Part shown: piece by piece, positions 8,677 to 17,857 of the stretch
How the letters are laid out: every line of letters starts with the position of its first letter
Numbering within the stretch: position 1 is the stretch's first letter
The notes under the pieces: generated by a model
Told to the model about the DNA's origin: nothing
Seen by the model: the letters and a program-made list of their open reading frames with translations, nothing else
The model's database searches: none
Source: Leeuwenhoekiella marinoflava DSM 3653
GTDB taxonomy: Bacteria > Bacteroidota > Bacteroidia > Flavobacteriales > Flavobacteriaceae
DNA: 64,000 nucleotides
Assembly: GCF_900129005.1 (NCBI RefSeq)
Contig: NZ_FQUN01000019.1
Coordinates: 1-64,000, forward strand
Direction: 5' to 3'
Translations under genes and position numbers: made by a program

Positions 8677-9174
8677 TTAATTATTATGAGGAATGTTGTA
8701 CTGCTTGAAGAGTTCCGCAATTTTTTCAGGCTGCTGAGTTCCCAGAAGTAACTCATTACCGTCATTAAATATGAGTTGAATACCTCTGTTTCCTTTTGTG
8801 GTTAGTGCTTTCCTTTTAGTAAAAGAAATTCGGTAACCCCAACCTCCATATTCGCGAATAGGATTATACTTTCTTATCGTTGCACTTTTTATTTCTTTCC
8901 AGGACTTAAATCTCGATTTGATATGGAAAGGAACAAATCTATAGGTAATTCCTTTTTCATTGATGGTAGTTTCTAGCTTAAAGATGTACCAGAATCCTAA
9001 GAACAAACTTAAAATCACGAATATGCTTAGTATTACAGAAGCAATCTCAAAGCGCGATAATTTTAACGTATCCCAGTCCATAATTAATGGACTTACTGCA
9101 ATAGCTAAGATTACAATCAGCAAAAGTCTTAGCCACCATTGATCAAAACGTTGTACTTCATTAAAAGATTTCAT
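8677..9174 (-). CDS. Membrane protein with two N-terminal helices and a PH-like domain
   Basis: The 165-residue protein has two hydrophobic segments (about residues 14-33 and 43-66). A C-terminal beta-rich domain follows (TTINEKGITYRF, FKSWKEIKSATIRKY, GIQLIFNDGNELLLGTQ), resembling small bacterial PH-type membrane proteins. It is the first gene of a two-gene unit with the alpha/beta-hydrolase homologue. No catalytic residues are seen; function unknown. Confidence 0.72.
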   Translation of the reverse strand: MKSFNEVQRFDQWWLRLLLIVILAIAVSPLIMDWDTLKLSRFEIASVILSIFVILSLFLGFWYIFKLETTINEKGITYRFVPFHIKSRFKSWKEIKSATIRKYNPIREYGGWGYRISFTKRKALTTKGNRGIQLIFNDGNELLLGTQQPEKIAELFKQYNIPHNN

Positions 9175-9397
9175 AATAGAATTGCTTCTTAATTTTATAA
9201 GATAAAAACTAACGCAAAGGTATAAAGATAATCAACCCAATATGCCCTTAAAAACGTAAGTTAAACTTAAATGTTTTAGATGTAAAGTCTGAGTTTTACT
9301 AAAAAATCTTTAAATATTAAATGTTTTACTATCAGGGATGTATTAATATACATTTAGCATTGATTGCTGATAAGGTTTTTAAAGTCTTATAAAGGTT

Positions 9398-9405
9398 TAA
9401 ATTTG
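9398..9405 (+). promoter_or_regulatory. -7 promoter element (TAAATTTG) for the S1/P1 nuclease gene
   Basis: Exact TAnnTTTG match 15 nt before the ATG at 9420, predicting a very short 5' leader. No TTG at standard spacing. Confidence 0.5.
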
Positions 9406-9419
9406 CTAAAAATATTCTG

Positions 9420-10196
9420 ATGAGAACTATACTTTTAAGTCTTTTACTATTGGTTTTAAACACTGCAATTCTTAAAGCAGATGACTGGGGGAGTAAGGGA
9501 CACCGTGCCACAGCAGCAATCGCGACACAATATTTAAACAATAAAACCCAGAGAGAGATTAAAAAATTACTGGGTGAAGAAACTTTAGTGGTTATTTCTA
9601 CATACGCTGACGAAGTAAAAAGTTATGATGAGTATAGAAAGTATGGTAGCTGGCATTATGTAAATATAGCTCCGGGACTTTCTTATGCTGAAGCAGAGCA
9701 TAATAAATACGGGGATATCGTTATGGGAATAGAGAAATGTAAAGATGTATTGACTTCAGAAACTGCTTCTAAAGAGGATAAGGTTTTTTACCTTAAACTC
9801 TTGGTTCATTTTATAGGTGATTTGCACCAGCCTTTACATTTAGGGCACGCAGATGACAAAGGAGGAAATGACTTTCAAGTGCGTTGGTTTAATGACGGTA
9901 CTAATTTACATTCACTGTGGGATTCTAAAATGATAGAAAGTTATGGAATGTCTTATAGCGAACTTGCTGAGAATTATGGTTCAGTGTCTAAAGCCCAATA
10001 TAGAGAACTAACTAAAGGAAATATCCTTGATTGGGTAGCTGAGGGTCAAGATCTTGCAGAAATGGTATACAATTCTGCTGAAATAGGAGCAAAGTTAAGT
10101 TACAGATATCAAGCAGACCATATAGGAATTGTACAAAACCAACTCCAAAAAGGTGGAGTGCGTCTTGCTTCTGTTTTAAATGAGATATTTGGTTAA
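9420..10196 (+). CDS. S1/P1-type zinc nuclease, secreted
   Basis: The 258-residue protein has a signal peptide ending at LKADD/W. S1/P1 enzymes use an N-terminal Trp as a zinc ligand, and here the mature chain would start at or next to W (DDWGSKGHR). The other zinc ligands are visible: H in GSKGHRATA, D in STYADEV, H in SWHYVNI, the cluster LLVHFIGDLHQPLHLGHADD and GGNDF, and H in LHSLWD. The family cleaves single-stranded DNA and RNA and removes 3'-phosphates. Inference: periplasmic or secreted nucleic-acid scavenging. It has its own promoter element and no operon partner. Confidence 0.93.
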   Translation: MRTILLSLLLLVLNTAILKADDWGSKGHRATAAIATQYLNNKTQREIKKLLGEETLVVISTYADEVKSYDEYRKYGSWHYVNIAPGLSYAEAEHNKYGDIVMGIEKCKDVLTSETASKEDKVFYLKLLVHFIGDLHQPLHLGHADDKGGNDFQVRWFNDGTNLHSLWDSKMIESYGMSYSELAENYGSVSKAQYRELTKGNILDWVAEGQDLAEMVYNSAEIGAKLSYRYQADHIGIVQNQLQKGGVRLASVLNEIFG

Positions 10197-10291
10197 GAAC
10201 GAATTTAAGTTCTCTAAGCCATATTATTTTTAATACTTACTAGGTTATAAGAAATAATCGCATCAATTAATTAGAGCTTACCAAAAACTTT

Positions 10292-11158
10292 TTACTTATC
10301 AGCAGACACGTGTGCATCTTTATATTGCTTTGGGGTAGATTCACAATACTTTTTAAAAATACGGGTTAGGTGGCTTTCATCAGTGAAACCTAATTGTAAT
10401 GCTATTTGAGATACTGTAAAGTCTGAATTTAAAAGTCTGTCTTTAGCAATTTCAAGTTTATAAAGTAAAATATAATTGTGAAGTGAGTTGCCAGTTTCTT
10501 TCTTGAAGTAATTACTCAGCGTACTACTTGTTATGTGAAAGTGTTTTGCAATCACAGAAATTTTGAGCATACTCGAATCATAAATATTGTAACGTATATA
10601 AGCATAAATCTCATCTATACGCTCTTTCTTTTTTGACTGACTATAGCCGGAACTTTCTGGATTTGTTTCTGTTATATTTCTTGCTAAAACACTTAATATA
10701 GTACTAACCATATTAGCTATTATCTGAAGATGATATTGCTCTTTATTTGTATTCTCTTTACGTATAAAGAAAAGAATCCTCCAGATGAGATCTCGTTCTT
10801 CAATAGACTTAAGCGCTTCTTGAAATCTTCTTTTAGGATGATTTAATATAAATTCACTACGCCTCAGCCAGTATTGTTTGTCTGGGAGGCTAACTTTACT
10901 TGAAAATAGAAGATCTGTGAATTTAAAAATTATGAAAGTTGTTGTTTCATGAATTTTAATTTGAGGCACTTCATTTTTATTAAAAATGAAAATATCACGA
11001 CTTTTAAAAGCTGTAACTTTTCCGTCAAGATTAATTCTCCCGCTTCCGTCTTCAATAAAAATTATCTGAAAATATAATTCATTATTGAACCCAGAATCCC
11101 ATCTTGAAGTAGAAAATCGATTTATTATAAAAATGTCTTGCCAGTTTAACTGCGTCAT
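10292..11158 (-). CDS. AraC family transcriptional regulator
   Basis: The 288-residue protein has an N-terminal cupin-like sensing domain (about 1-150; FIIDGSGRINLD-type sheet region) and a C-terminal double helix-turn-helix (about 185-285; SVIAKHFHITSSTLSNYFKK, then TVSQIALQLGFTDESHLTRI). It is transcribed away from a 328-nt AT-rich spacer shared with the second AraC gene. Neither ligand nor target is evident, and no metabolic operon lies alongside. Confidence 0.9.
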   Translation of the reverse strand: MTQLNWQDIFIINRFSTSRWDSGFNNELYFQIIFIEDGSGRINLDGKVTAFKSRDIFIFNKNEVPQIKIHETTTFIIFKFTDLLFSSKVSLPDKQYWLRRSEFILNHPKRRFQEALKSIEERDLIWRILFFIRKENTNKEQYHLQIIANMVSTILSVLARNITETNPESSGYSQSKKKERIDEIYAYIRYNIYDSSMLKISVIAKHFHITSSTLSNYFKKETGNSLHNYILLYKLEIAKDRLLNSDFTVSQIALQLGFTDESHLTRIFKKYCESTPKQYKDAHVSADK

Positions 11159-11487
11159 GGCATTGTAAGTTTAGATTTTGTTGTAGCATCAGGGGAAACT
11201 ATATGTCTTAAGGGGGAATTAAAAGTTACAGTATTATAAGTGAATTATTACAGATAGAACTTATTTAACAAAAAATTAAGCAATATAAAACTTATGTATT
11301 ATACAAATAAGAAATCTAAAAGAATGCTAAACGATCAATTTAACTCGTATTAACTAATATAGTTAGAAATACACTTATGATAGGTTAATTTTTTAAAAAT
11401 CAGTTATTTAACAAAATTTTGTGTTAAACAACTGGGATTTATAGTCAACTAAAATTTTGAGATTTATAAGAAACTACTTAAAATATT
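11159..11487. other. AT-rich intergenic spacer between two AraC genes
   Basis: No ORF, RNA gene or convincing hairpin is seen. The sequence is very AT-rich and presumably holds the promoter of the 10292-11158 regulator, but I could not assign a clear TAnnTTTG element. Confidence 0.5.
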
Positions 11488-12366
11488 CTAGGAGACAATG
11501 AACTTCAGTTCATTACGATAAGTAGAAGGAGTTTTGCCAGTAAATTTTTTAAATTGTTTATTGAAGTGGCTAAAATTATTAAAACCACTTTCAAAACAAA
11601 CATCTGTAATACTTATAGGTTTTTCATGGAGTAATTTTGCGGCGTGTACTAGGCGATATTCGTTTACAAACTGTGTGAAGGTTTTTCCAGTAATTTTTTT
11701 GAAATACCTGCAAAAAGCTGGTACGGTCATACTCACCAATTCAGAAATTTCTTCGAGAGTGATTTGTCTTTTAAACTCTTCTTTTACAAAGTTAAAGATA
11801 ATATTGATTCGATTATTGTCTTGTAATTCAGTTTCTAAAATGAACCCTTGAGCATTGAGTACGGTATACTTATCTGCCACTTCCAAGAGTTTTAAGATTT
11901 CAAGTAATCCCAATAAGCGCTCATAATTAGATACAGTCTTCAGGGCTTCAATTTTTGACCCTACATCCCTTTTTAATTCACCGTGAAAAACAATACCCAT
12001 TTTAGCACGTTCAAATAACGCTTTTATACTTCGCATTTCAGGAATATTAAAAAAAGATTCTCCTAAGAAATCTGGGCGCATTTGTATAACGGTTTCTCGC
12101 TCATAATTATTTAGTGAGTCTGTAAAGCCGCAATGAGGTAAATTAGAACCAATTAATATGAGTTCACCATTTCTATAGTAAGATATGTGACTACCTACTT
12201 GTCGCTTACCCGTACCGCCTTTTACGTAAACTAATTCAAGTTCAGGATGATAATGCCAGAAATTGTGGTTGTTATTTTCGTGATTTTCATCATAGGTGCG
12301 ATATGAAAATGAACTACCAAAACCGGGTTCAATCTTTTCAAATGCTGGTTTTGGAGATTTAATCAT
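11488..12366 (-). CDS. AraC family transcriptional regulator, cupin type
   Basis: The 292-residue protein has an N-terminal cupin domain (HNFWHYHPELELVYVKGG, typical of sugar-sensing AraC proteins) and a C-terminal AraC HTH pair (LEEISELVSMTVPAFCRYFK; SITDVCFESGFNNFSHFNK). It shares only the fold with the neighbouring 10292 regulator. Members with this cupin type often control carbohydrate use, but no glycan-use genes adjoin it here. The target is unknown. Confidence 0.9.
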   Translation of the reverse strand: MIKSPKPAFEKIEPGFGSSFSYRTYDENHENNNHNFWHYHPELELVYVKGGTGKRQVGSHISYYRNGELILIGSNLPHCGFTDSLNNYERETVIQMRPDFLGESFFNIPEMRSIKALFERAKMGIVFHGELKRDVGSKIEALKTVSNYERLLGLLEILKLLEVADKYTVLNAQGFILETELQDNNRINIIFNFVKEEFKRQITLEEISELVSMTVPAFCRYFKKITGKTFTQFVNEYRLVHAAKLLHEKPISITDVCFESGFNNFSHFNKQFKKFTGKTPSTYRNELKFIVS

Positions 12367-12537
12367 GGGCTTGCGTGTTAGTTTAGTATAAAGTTAGACA
12401 AGCATTTAACTTATGACTTATGCTATATTAACCTAAATATGTATAGTTTTCGCAAAAGTAAACAAAAAGATATATGCGAAGTTAAAATAGAACATAATTT
12501 TGCACATTGGGTTCTATTCTAAGGTGAATTACCGCCA

Positions 12538-12545
12538 TATATTTG
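12538..12545 (+). promoter_or_regulatory. -7 promoter element (TATATTTG)
   Basis: Exact TAnnTTTG match 41 nt before the ATG at 12586; the leader between them is A-rich, as is usual for Bacteroidetes. Confidence 0.5.
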
Positions 12546-12585
12546 TAGTGTGAATAAATTAAATCACTCACAAAAAAACAAACCT

Positions 12586-13170
12586 ATGAAAACAAGTATA
12601 AAAACTTTGGTATTAGCATTGACATTTACTTTTAGTTTAAATGCTAGTGCAGCAGACGGAATAGCAGTGACTGTTAACGAGAATTTTATGGTTCAAGTTG
12701 AATACACAAATGCAATTGAAGGAGCTCAGATTTACCTTGAGGATGTTGACGGAGAACGTTTATATACTGAGTATGCTGGTACTGTAGCTAACGATACAAA
12801 AACGTTAAGTTTAGAAGAGCTTCCTGTAGGAAAGTACTATCTTATCTATGAAGACGATTATGCTAAATCTTACACTACAATAAAAAAAGAGTTTAAAGGC
12901 TTAGATATCGTAAAAGACGAGAGTAAAACAGTTTTTAAACCAAACTACAGAGTTCAGGATAATATCGTAATGATTTCTTTTACAAATCCTAAAGAAGTAA
13001 AAACGACAACCCGTGTATATGATGAGAGTGGTTCTATCATAGAATCTCTTTCAGATCATAACCTGGTAGTTAAACAAGCTCTTAACTTTCAAGAATTACC
13101 TGCTGGTAACTATAGAATAGGAGTATCTGTAGGTAAAGATTATTTCTCAAAACAAATTGAGATCAAGTAG
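12586..13170 (+). CDS. Secreted protein with two beta-sandwich repeats
   Basis: The 194-residue protein has a clear signal peptide (MKTSIKTLVLALTFTFSLNA, then SAA). The mature part contains two related segments: one around GAQIYLEDVDGERLY to LPVGKYYLIYE, the other around TTRVYDESGSIIESL to LPAGNYRIGVS. The (L)P-x-G-x-Y close is typical of the beta-sandwich domains in T9SS-secreted proteins. No enzyme motif. A longer frame from 12550 exists, but the ATG at 12586 starts directly at the signal peptide. It has its own promoter and terminator, so it is monocistronic and possibly abundant. Confidence 0.8.
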   Translation: MKTSIKTLVLALTFTFSLNASAADGIAVTVNENFMVQVEYTNAIEGAQIYLEDVDGERLYTEYAGTVANDTKTLSLEELPVGKYYLIYEDDYAKSYTTIKKEFKGLDIVKDESKTVFKPNYRVQDNIVMISFTNPKEVKTTTRVYDESGSIIESLSDHNLVVKQALNFQELPAGNYRIGVSVGKDYFSKQIEIK

Positions 13171-13185
13171 GAAATACGACAATTT

Positions 13186-13220
13186 TAAAAAGCCTTTGCT
13201 TAACAGCAAGGGCTTTTTTT
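13186..13220 (+). terminator. Rho-independent terminator
   Basis: Hairpin AAAAAGCCTTTGCT/AGCAAGGGCTTTTT (one G-T pair) with a T tail, 15 nt after the 12586 gene. Its T tail overlaps the last codon of the convergent DoxX-like gene. Confidence 0.85.
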
Positions 13221-13578
13221 ATGCGGTTAAATAAAAATAGGCCCAATACATCAAACCAAATTGTAGAAAGACTCTTCCCCATAGTACCCAAGAAGGTAAA
13301 TTAAGACCTGCTTTTTTAGAAGACAACATATAAAAATGAACTAGCAAAAAAACGGTAAGCATTATAATAATTAGCCAGATCGCTAAATTCTTTGTTTCTG
13401 AAAAGCATAATCCAACTCCAAGAAGTATTTCGGCAAAACCGCTGAGATAAACTAAGCTCTTATGAGCCGGTAAATATCTTGGCATAATACGCATATAAGC
13501 TCTAGGTTTTATAAAATGCATTATACCGGCAATTATATACATTGCCGCCATCAGGTAAAGATGCCAAGAGTAAATCAT
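13219..13578 (-). CDS. DoxX-like small membrane protein
   Basis: The 119-residue integral membrane protein has four predicted helices (about 6-25, 42-60, 66-86, 98-117). The motif YIIAGIMHFIKPRAYMRIMPRYLP and the segment LSGFAEILLGVGL are typical of DoxX/DoxD-related inner-membrane proteins. The biochemical role of this subfamily is not settled. It is a stand-alone gene convergent with the secreted protein. Confidence 0.82.
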   Translation of the reverse strand: MIYSWHLYLMAAMYIIAGIMHFIKPRAYMRIMPRYLPAHKSLVYLSGFAEILLGVGLCFSETKNLAIWLIIIMLTVFLLVHFYMLSSKKAGLNLPSWVLWGRVFLQFGLMYWAYFYLTA

Positions 13579-13653
13579 AGATCAAATTTCTTTTAAATGT
13601 AGACAAAAAAACAACCAATTCATTACGCTTGAATTATCTGTTATCTAATTTGC

Positions 13654-14487
13654 TTATTCTATTTCTAGAAAAGAAGCTGGCTTTGTAAAACTTGAATCTG
13701 AGGCTTTTGTGAATTTTAAATTACTCAATATTGCGTGTCCTATAGGCTCGCCAAATAAGCCTGCTGATTGAGACCAATTGTAAAAATCCCAAGTTGTAGC
13801 AATTGGTATTCCGTTTATCTCCTTGTAATTAGAATATACAATTGCGTGTGGGGAGCTTTCTGCCTTTTCAATTGGTTTATTGCCAAAAGTAACTATATAC
13901 CCGGCAGCGTGGATGGTGTGATCATTATTTAAATAACCTACATACCAATCATCGGGAGAGTCTCCGGTACCCGATTCAAAGGTGAGTTTGAAACTTTCAT
14001 ATTGACTTCCGTCCAATTCTGGAGTTTCAAGGGGAGTTAAGTGTGTACCGGGATCAGCTAATTTATAAGGGAATGCAAAGAAATAAGCCCAGGTAAATAT
14101 GTCGAAACGAGCATTAGCTGAATTTGCCTCCTTTGGAGTTAGATAAACGCTTTCGCCATCATAAATAAGACTACTTCCGTCTGTTTTATCAATACGTATT
14201 TTACTGCTATTTGTTAGAAGTGTAACCTTTGCGTCTAAACGATTAACACCTCCAAAATCGAGATTGATATTAAAACGTATAGTTTCTTTAGATAAAAACG
14301 CGTCATTTTGGTGAGCTGTTGCTATAGTTTGAGAAACTGCATCCTCAAGAGATGGAGCGCCACCGCCTATTCCTTGGTTTTGTTCTATCGGAATTTGACT
14401 TTGCTCAGTATCTGTATTTTCTGGGTTAGCTTTTTTGCATTGAATTAGGAGCAAACCCAATACGAGTAGTGAAAATAGTTTTTGCAT
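13654..14487 (-). CDS. Secreted lipoprotein of unknown function
   Basis: The 277-residue protein has a lipoprotein signal (MQKLFSLLVLGLLLIQC) and a Gln/Asn/Thr-rich linker. The long beta-rich domain is reminiscent of LolA/LolB-type lipid-binding proteins (NLDFGGVNRLDAKVTLLT, SSLIYDGESVYLTP, DSPDDWYVGYLN, IPIATTWDFYNW). I infer a beta-sheet outer-membrane lipoprotein; substrate and partners are unknown. Flanking genes are also membrane proteins but are separated by gaps. Confidence 0.75.
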   Translation of the reverse strand: MQKLFSLLVLGLLLIQCKKANPENTDTEQSQIPIEQNQGIGGGAPSLEDAVSQTIATAHQNDAFLSKETIRFNINLDFGGVNRLDAKVTLLTNSSKIRIDKTDGSSLIYDGESVYLTPKEANSANARFDIFTWAYFFAFPYKLADPGTHLTPLETPELDGSQYESFKLTFESGTGDSPDDWYVGYLNNDHTIHAAGYIVTFGNKPIEKAESSPHAIVYSNYKEINGIPIATTWDFYNWSQSAGLFGEPIGHAILSNLKFTKASDSSFTKPASFLEIE

Positions 14488-14570
14488 AATACCTGATTAG
14501 TTTTATGATTTAGTAGCTAAACTAAATTAAACTTACAGGTGGTACTGGCAATAACTCAAGTGGTCATATC

Positions 14571-14972
14571 CTAATGAATTTCTTTAGGTACTTTAAGCTG
14601 AGCAGTAAAGAGTTTAAATGCCTTTAGTGATTCGGGTTGTACAGCTAAAGGATCGATTTTTATTTTCTTCTCACTTCCTTCAATAACATAATCTCCTGCT
14701 TTATTTCGGTAAAAACGCTTAACAGTATTAATGGGAATAGCTTTTTTGAAAAAAATTCGTTGTTTAACTATTTCGCCATCAGTTACAGTAAGATACTGAT
14801 ATTTGTGATTGAAATAATATTGAGTAAAATAATATAAGGCCAAGACCAGCATTGCATAATCAAACCAATTGATAGGTTCTTTGATGAAAAATTTAGATAG
14901 TACAAGAATAACCCAAGTTATACCTATGATAAGATTCATATAAACCCTTCGTTTTTTAAATAATAATTGCAT
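14571..14972 (-). CDS. Small membrane protein with PH-like tail
   Basis: The 133-residue protein has two hydrophobic helices (about 12-29 and 35-52), then a hydrophilic beta-rich part (YLTVTDGEIVKQRIFFKKAIPINTVKRFYRNK, quoted here only in outline: positions about 60-90). The layout resembles the 8677-9174 protein. Function unknown. Confidence 0.65.
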   Translation of the reverse strand: MQLLFKKRRVYMNLIIGITWVILVLSKFFIKEPINWFDYAMLVLALYYFTQYYFNHKYQYLTVTDGEIVKQRIFFKKAIPINTVKRFYRNKAGDYVIEGSEKKIKIDPLAVQPESLKAFKLFTAQLKVPKEIH

Positions 14973-15174
14973 TAAATTAAGATTGGTATATTGTTAAACC
15001 AAGATGTTAGTTTTCTAATTTTAAGAAAATAGTTGAACAATAAGATTAATTTTCAACAAGTTGGGATGTTGAAAAAAGATAAGATCCCTTTTCAAGAGCA
15101 ATTTAAATCAATTTCGAATGAAATTATTACGGAATTCCTTACTAGCCAAGGTTTTTGATGAAATTATAAATGGA

Positions 15175-15885
15175 TCATTTAAAAAAAGCAACACTTATAG
15201 GGACTTGTTTCTCGTCTAATTTATTAAAATCTTCAATGAAGCTTATTTTATTTAAAAAAGCAAGAGTGTTAGAAATGCTTAGACAAAGAGCGTCTAAGAT
15301 GTCATCTCTTTTTACACCTTTACGTTTAGTTTCCTTAAGGGCCTTGTTGTAGAATTTATCAATATTAGGTTTATACTGTTTTAAAATAGAGAGGCGTTGA
15401 GCTATACCTTTTTGATCAGATTTTTTAGAGAGAACTAGTTGGGCTTCGTTGAGGTATTTAAAACAAATCTCAGGGTGACTTTCTAATAAATCAATAGAAT
15501 GTTTATTGGTAATAATATAGGTATCAACTTCTTGAATTTTGTCTTTAATATTTAAGGTTTGCTCAGAGAGGCTTTTACCTTCGATTTGAATATTCAATTC
15601 TTTAGCTTTTGCTCTATCTGATTCATATACTGCAGGTCTACACGGAGCATTAAAAACAGTTGATCTTCTAGAACTGAGCTCAGAACGTAGCTTTGCATCA
15701 ATTGTTCTGGTAAAGTTTTTAGATGATAAACCAATAGGAATATCAATAAAAAACCGAGCTTTTTGATTTTTGAATAGCTCTGGAAGTTCTTCAATTTTTC
15801 TAATAAGATAATACTCAAACTTTGATTCAGATTGAGTGATTACAATCCATCCATATTTACAGCCATCTATTCCTCCTAAAATCAT
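15175..15885 (-). CDS. DUF429 family protein (RNase H-like fold)
   Basis: The 236-residue protein has the DUF429 signatures: GGIDGCKYGWIV at the N-terminus, FFIDIPIGLS (second strand with acidic residue), SSRRSTVFNAP and a late DDILDALCLS. The family is predicted to have an RNase H-like nuclease fold with conserved acidic residues, but its physiological role is not established. The ATG at 15885 is chosen because the longer frame would need a TTG at 15903 and adds no conserved sequence. Confidence 0.85.
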   Translation of the reverse strand: MILGGIDGCKYGWIVITQSESKFEYYLIRKIEELPELFKNQKARFFIDIPIGLSSKNFTRTIDAKLRSELSSRRSTVFNAPCRPAVYESDRAKAKELNIQIEGKSLSEQTLNIKDKIQEVDTYIITNKHSIDLLESHPEICFKYLNEAQLVLSKKSDQKGIAQRLSILKQYKPNIDKFYNKALKETKRKGVKRDDILDALCLSISNTLAFLNKISFIEDFNKLDEKQVPISVAFFK

Positions 15886-15932
15886 AAAAAATCTTTTCTG
15901 CAAAATATAGATAATACAATATATAAGTTGAG

Positions 15933-16544
15933 CTATCTAGTACTTGAAGTTTCAACTTTTTGCGAGTCAAAATAATTCTCGGCAATAGAGCGCATTTGTA
16001 GTCGACCGGCTATTATGTCATTTATTTCAAGCCAAACTTCTTCAGAAATCAAATTTTTAAGAGGTTGTTTTATTTGTGTGATTTTTGAAAAAACAGCGTT
16101 TACCTTTGCATCCCATTCTTTTGAAAAGTGAAGCAAGTCGTCTGGATAAACGGTCTTTCTTTCGGTACCTTCATCAATAGCTGTAAAAGGGCTGGTCACA
16201 TTCAAATACCCATAATCATCAGTAAGTTCTTCGCCCGGATAGATGTCTCTCACGGCAACTTCAAAATCATAAGCAGTGCTTATACAATTAGATTTAAAGC
16301 TGTGATTTACAAAACGGCCATTATCCCAGCAAAGTACAAGGTTTCCTGCTTTGTTTCTATAGGTATAGGTTTCTAAAATAGTTTGATAAAGCGGATCTAA
16401 TTTATCAAAATCAGCAGGTGTGAAATCACGGTCTAATTTATCCAAAGCCCATGTTATAGTTCCGGCAGGGATAAATTGTGTAGCAACAACACCGTGACCT
16501 ACGGTCTCACTTATAAATCGAATTTCTGTATGTGGGTGAATCAT
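15933..16544 (-). CDS. SET-domain protein (predicted protein lysine methyltransferase)
   Basis: The 203-residue protein has a SET domain. GHGVVATQFIPAGTITW is the N-terminal strand; GRFVNHSFKSNC carries the NH[S] S-adenosylmethionine-binding signature; and GEELTDDYGYLN supplies the catalytic Tyr. The post-SET zinc site is absent, as in many bacterial versions. SET domains methylate lysine in proteins; the target in this bacterium is unknown. It is a single gene with no chromatin-like partner nearby. Confidence 0.87.
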   Translation of the reverse strand: MIHPHTEIRFISETVGHGVVATQFIPAGTITWALDKLDRDFTPADFDKLDPLYQTILETYTYRNKAGNLVLCWDNGRFVNHSFKSNCISTAYDFEVAVRDIYPGEELTDDYGYLNVTSPFTAIDEGTERKTVYPDDLLHFSKEWDAKVNAVFSKITQIKQPLKNLISEEVWLEINDIIAGRLQMRSIAENYFDSQKVETSSTR

Positions 16545-16698
16545 ATATGTATGTTTTCAATTAATAAATATCATTATTAGGCTTGACTAAAAGCCATCTA
16601 ATGTAATTACTATTTCAATTGAAAATTCATAATAATTCAGCCTGCACTAAAAATCTATAAAGTAGTGCTAAAAGTGAAAATCCTTAGGTTTATAATGT

Positions 16699-17307
16699 TT
16701 AGACAAACTCTTCAGCGAGTTTAATTCTCCCGCCTTTTTCGAAGATTTTGTCTTTCATCAGATCAAAAGCATCAGGATCTAGTGCGCGGGTTGCATCTTC
16801 ATATAAGGTTACTTTAAAACCTTCTTCTAAAGCATCTAAAACCGAATAGCTCACGCAAAACTCTGCTGCAAGACCGCAAAAGTGTAACGAGGTAATTCCC
16901 TTTCCTTTTAAGTAACCGGCAAGACCGGTTGACTTTTTATGCGTATTGTCATAAAAACCACTGTAGCTGTCAATTTTAGGGTCTGTTCCTTTTCTAAATA
17001 TGGCTTCTATTTTAGCAGCATTCATATGTGGGTGAAAATCGGCACCATCAGTTGTTTGGATACAATGCACCGGCCAAAGAGTTTGCTCAACCCCATCAAT
17101 TAGAGTAGTCTCAAAGTCTTCTTTATCGTGATGATTATCTGCAAAACTAGAGTGATTTTCAGGATGCCAATCTTGTGTGGCGATGACCAGATCAAATTTC
17201 TCCTGTAATTTATTCACTAGTGGAATGATTTGATCGCCGCCGGGAACAGCAAGTGCACCACCGGGCATAAAATCATTTTGCATATCTATTATAATAAGAG
17301 CTTTCAT
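16699..17307 (-). CDS. pncA: Nicotinamidase
   Basis: The 202-residue cysteine hydrolase of the isochorismatase fold converts nicotinamide to nicotinate. The triad is visible: Asp in ALIIIDMQND, Lys in AIFRKGTDPK, and Cys in FCGLAAEFCVSYS; metal-binding residues lie in TQDWHPENHSSF. It lies 4 nt from a small secreted-protein gene and close to pncB (17858). The two enzymes are consecutive in NAD salvage (nicotinamide to nicotinate to its mononucleotide), so this is a functional cluster. Confidence 0.96.
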   Translation of the reverse strand: MKALIIIDMQNDFMPGGALAVPGGDQIIPLVNKLQEKFDLVIATQDWHPENHSSFADNHHDKEDFETTLIDGVEQTLWPVHCIQTTDGADFHPHMNAAKIEAIFRKGTDPKIDSYSGFYDNTHKKSTGLAGYLKGKGITSLHFCGLAAEFCVSYSVLDALEEGFKVTLYEDATRALDPDAFDLMKDKIFEKGGRIKLAEEFV

Positions 17308-17310
17308 AAG

Positions 17311-17853
17311 TTAAAATTTGGTTGTTTTCTGCTTGCTTAATTTTTTTAAAGATTCGATTAGATGAGCATTTTTAGAACTAATCATAACAGCGCCACAACT
17401 AGCCCGAGCCCCATAAATTGCCATTGCACCTCTATTTAGAGGGGTAATTGTATCAATATTTGATGCATTAAGTAGGTCTAATATTTCTTTATGATTTTCT
17501 TGCTTTTTTAAGTTCAGAAAATAAGATTGATCAGTATTCAAAACAAAAAATATTTTACAATCTGCTGTATTCTTTTTTATACGGGACTTAGTGTTCTTTA
17601 CTTCTGTTTTAATCCGTGTATGCTCTCCAACCCCGGCACAAATACCAGTTATAAATGAATAGTTAAACTTAGCATCAAAAATTATTTTCTCTTTGACTGC
17701 TTCTAGCTGAGCGTTTTTATTGTCTAATTTTTGAAAATTGGCCAACCAGGTTTCATTCTCTTCTTGGGTTAAATAATGGTCTGTTTTTTCGCTTTGCGAA
17801 AAAGACGACAGTGAAGAGAGTAGAAAAAGAAAAGAAAACAATTTAACGGTCAT
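17311..17853 (-). CDS. Secreted protein with TonB-receptor-plug-like C-terminus
   Basis: The 180-residue protein has a signal peptide (MTVKLFSFLFLLSSLSSFSQ). The middle is Lys/Asn-rich without recognisable motifs. Residues about 140-170 (ITPLNRGAMAIYGARASCG, then AVMISSK) resemble the last plug-domain motif of SusC-like receptors (typically GxxAxIYGxRAxNGVIxIxTK). No beta-barrel follows. It sits between pncB and pncA on the same strand, so is probably co-transcribed. The ATG at 17853 gives a proper signal peptide and avoids overlap with pncB. Function unknown. Confidence 0.7.
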   Translation of the reverse strand: MTVKLFSFLFLLSSLSSFSQSEKTDHYLTQEENETWLANFQKLDNKNAQLEAVKEKIIFDAKFNYSFITGICAGVGEHTRIKTEVKNTKSRIKKNTADCKIFFVLNTDQSYFLNLKKQENHKEILDLLNASNIDTITPLNRGAMAIYGARASCGAVMISSKNAHLIESLKKLSKQKTTKF

Positions 17854-17857
17854 ATGT

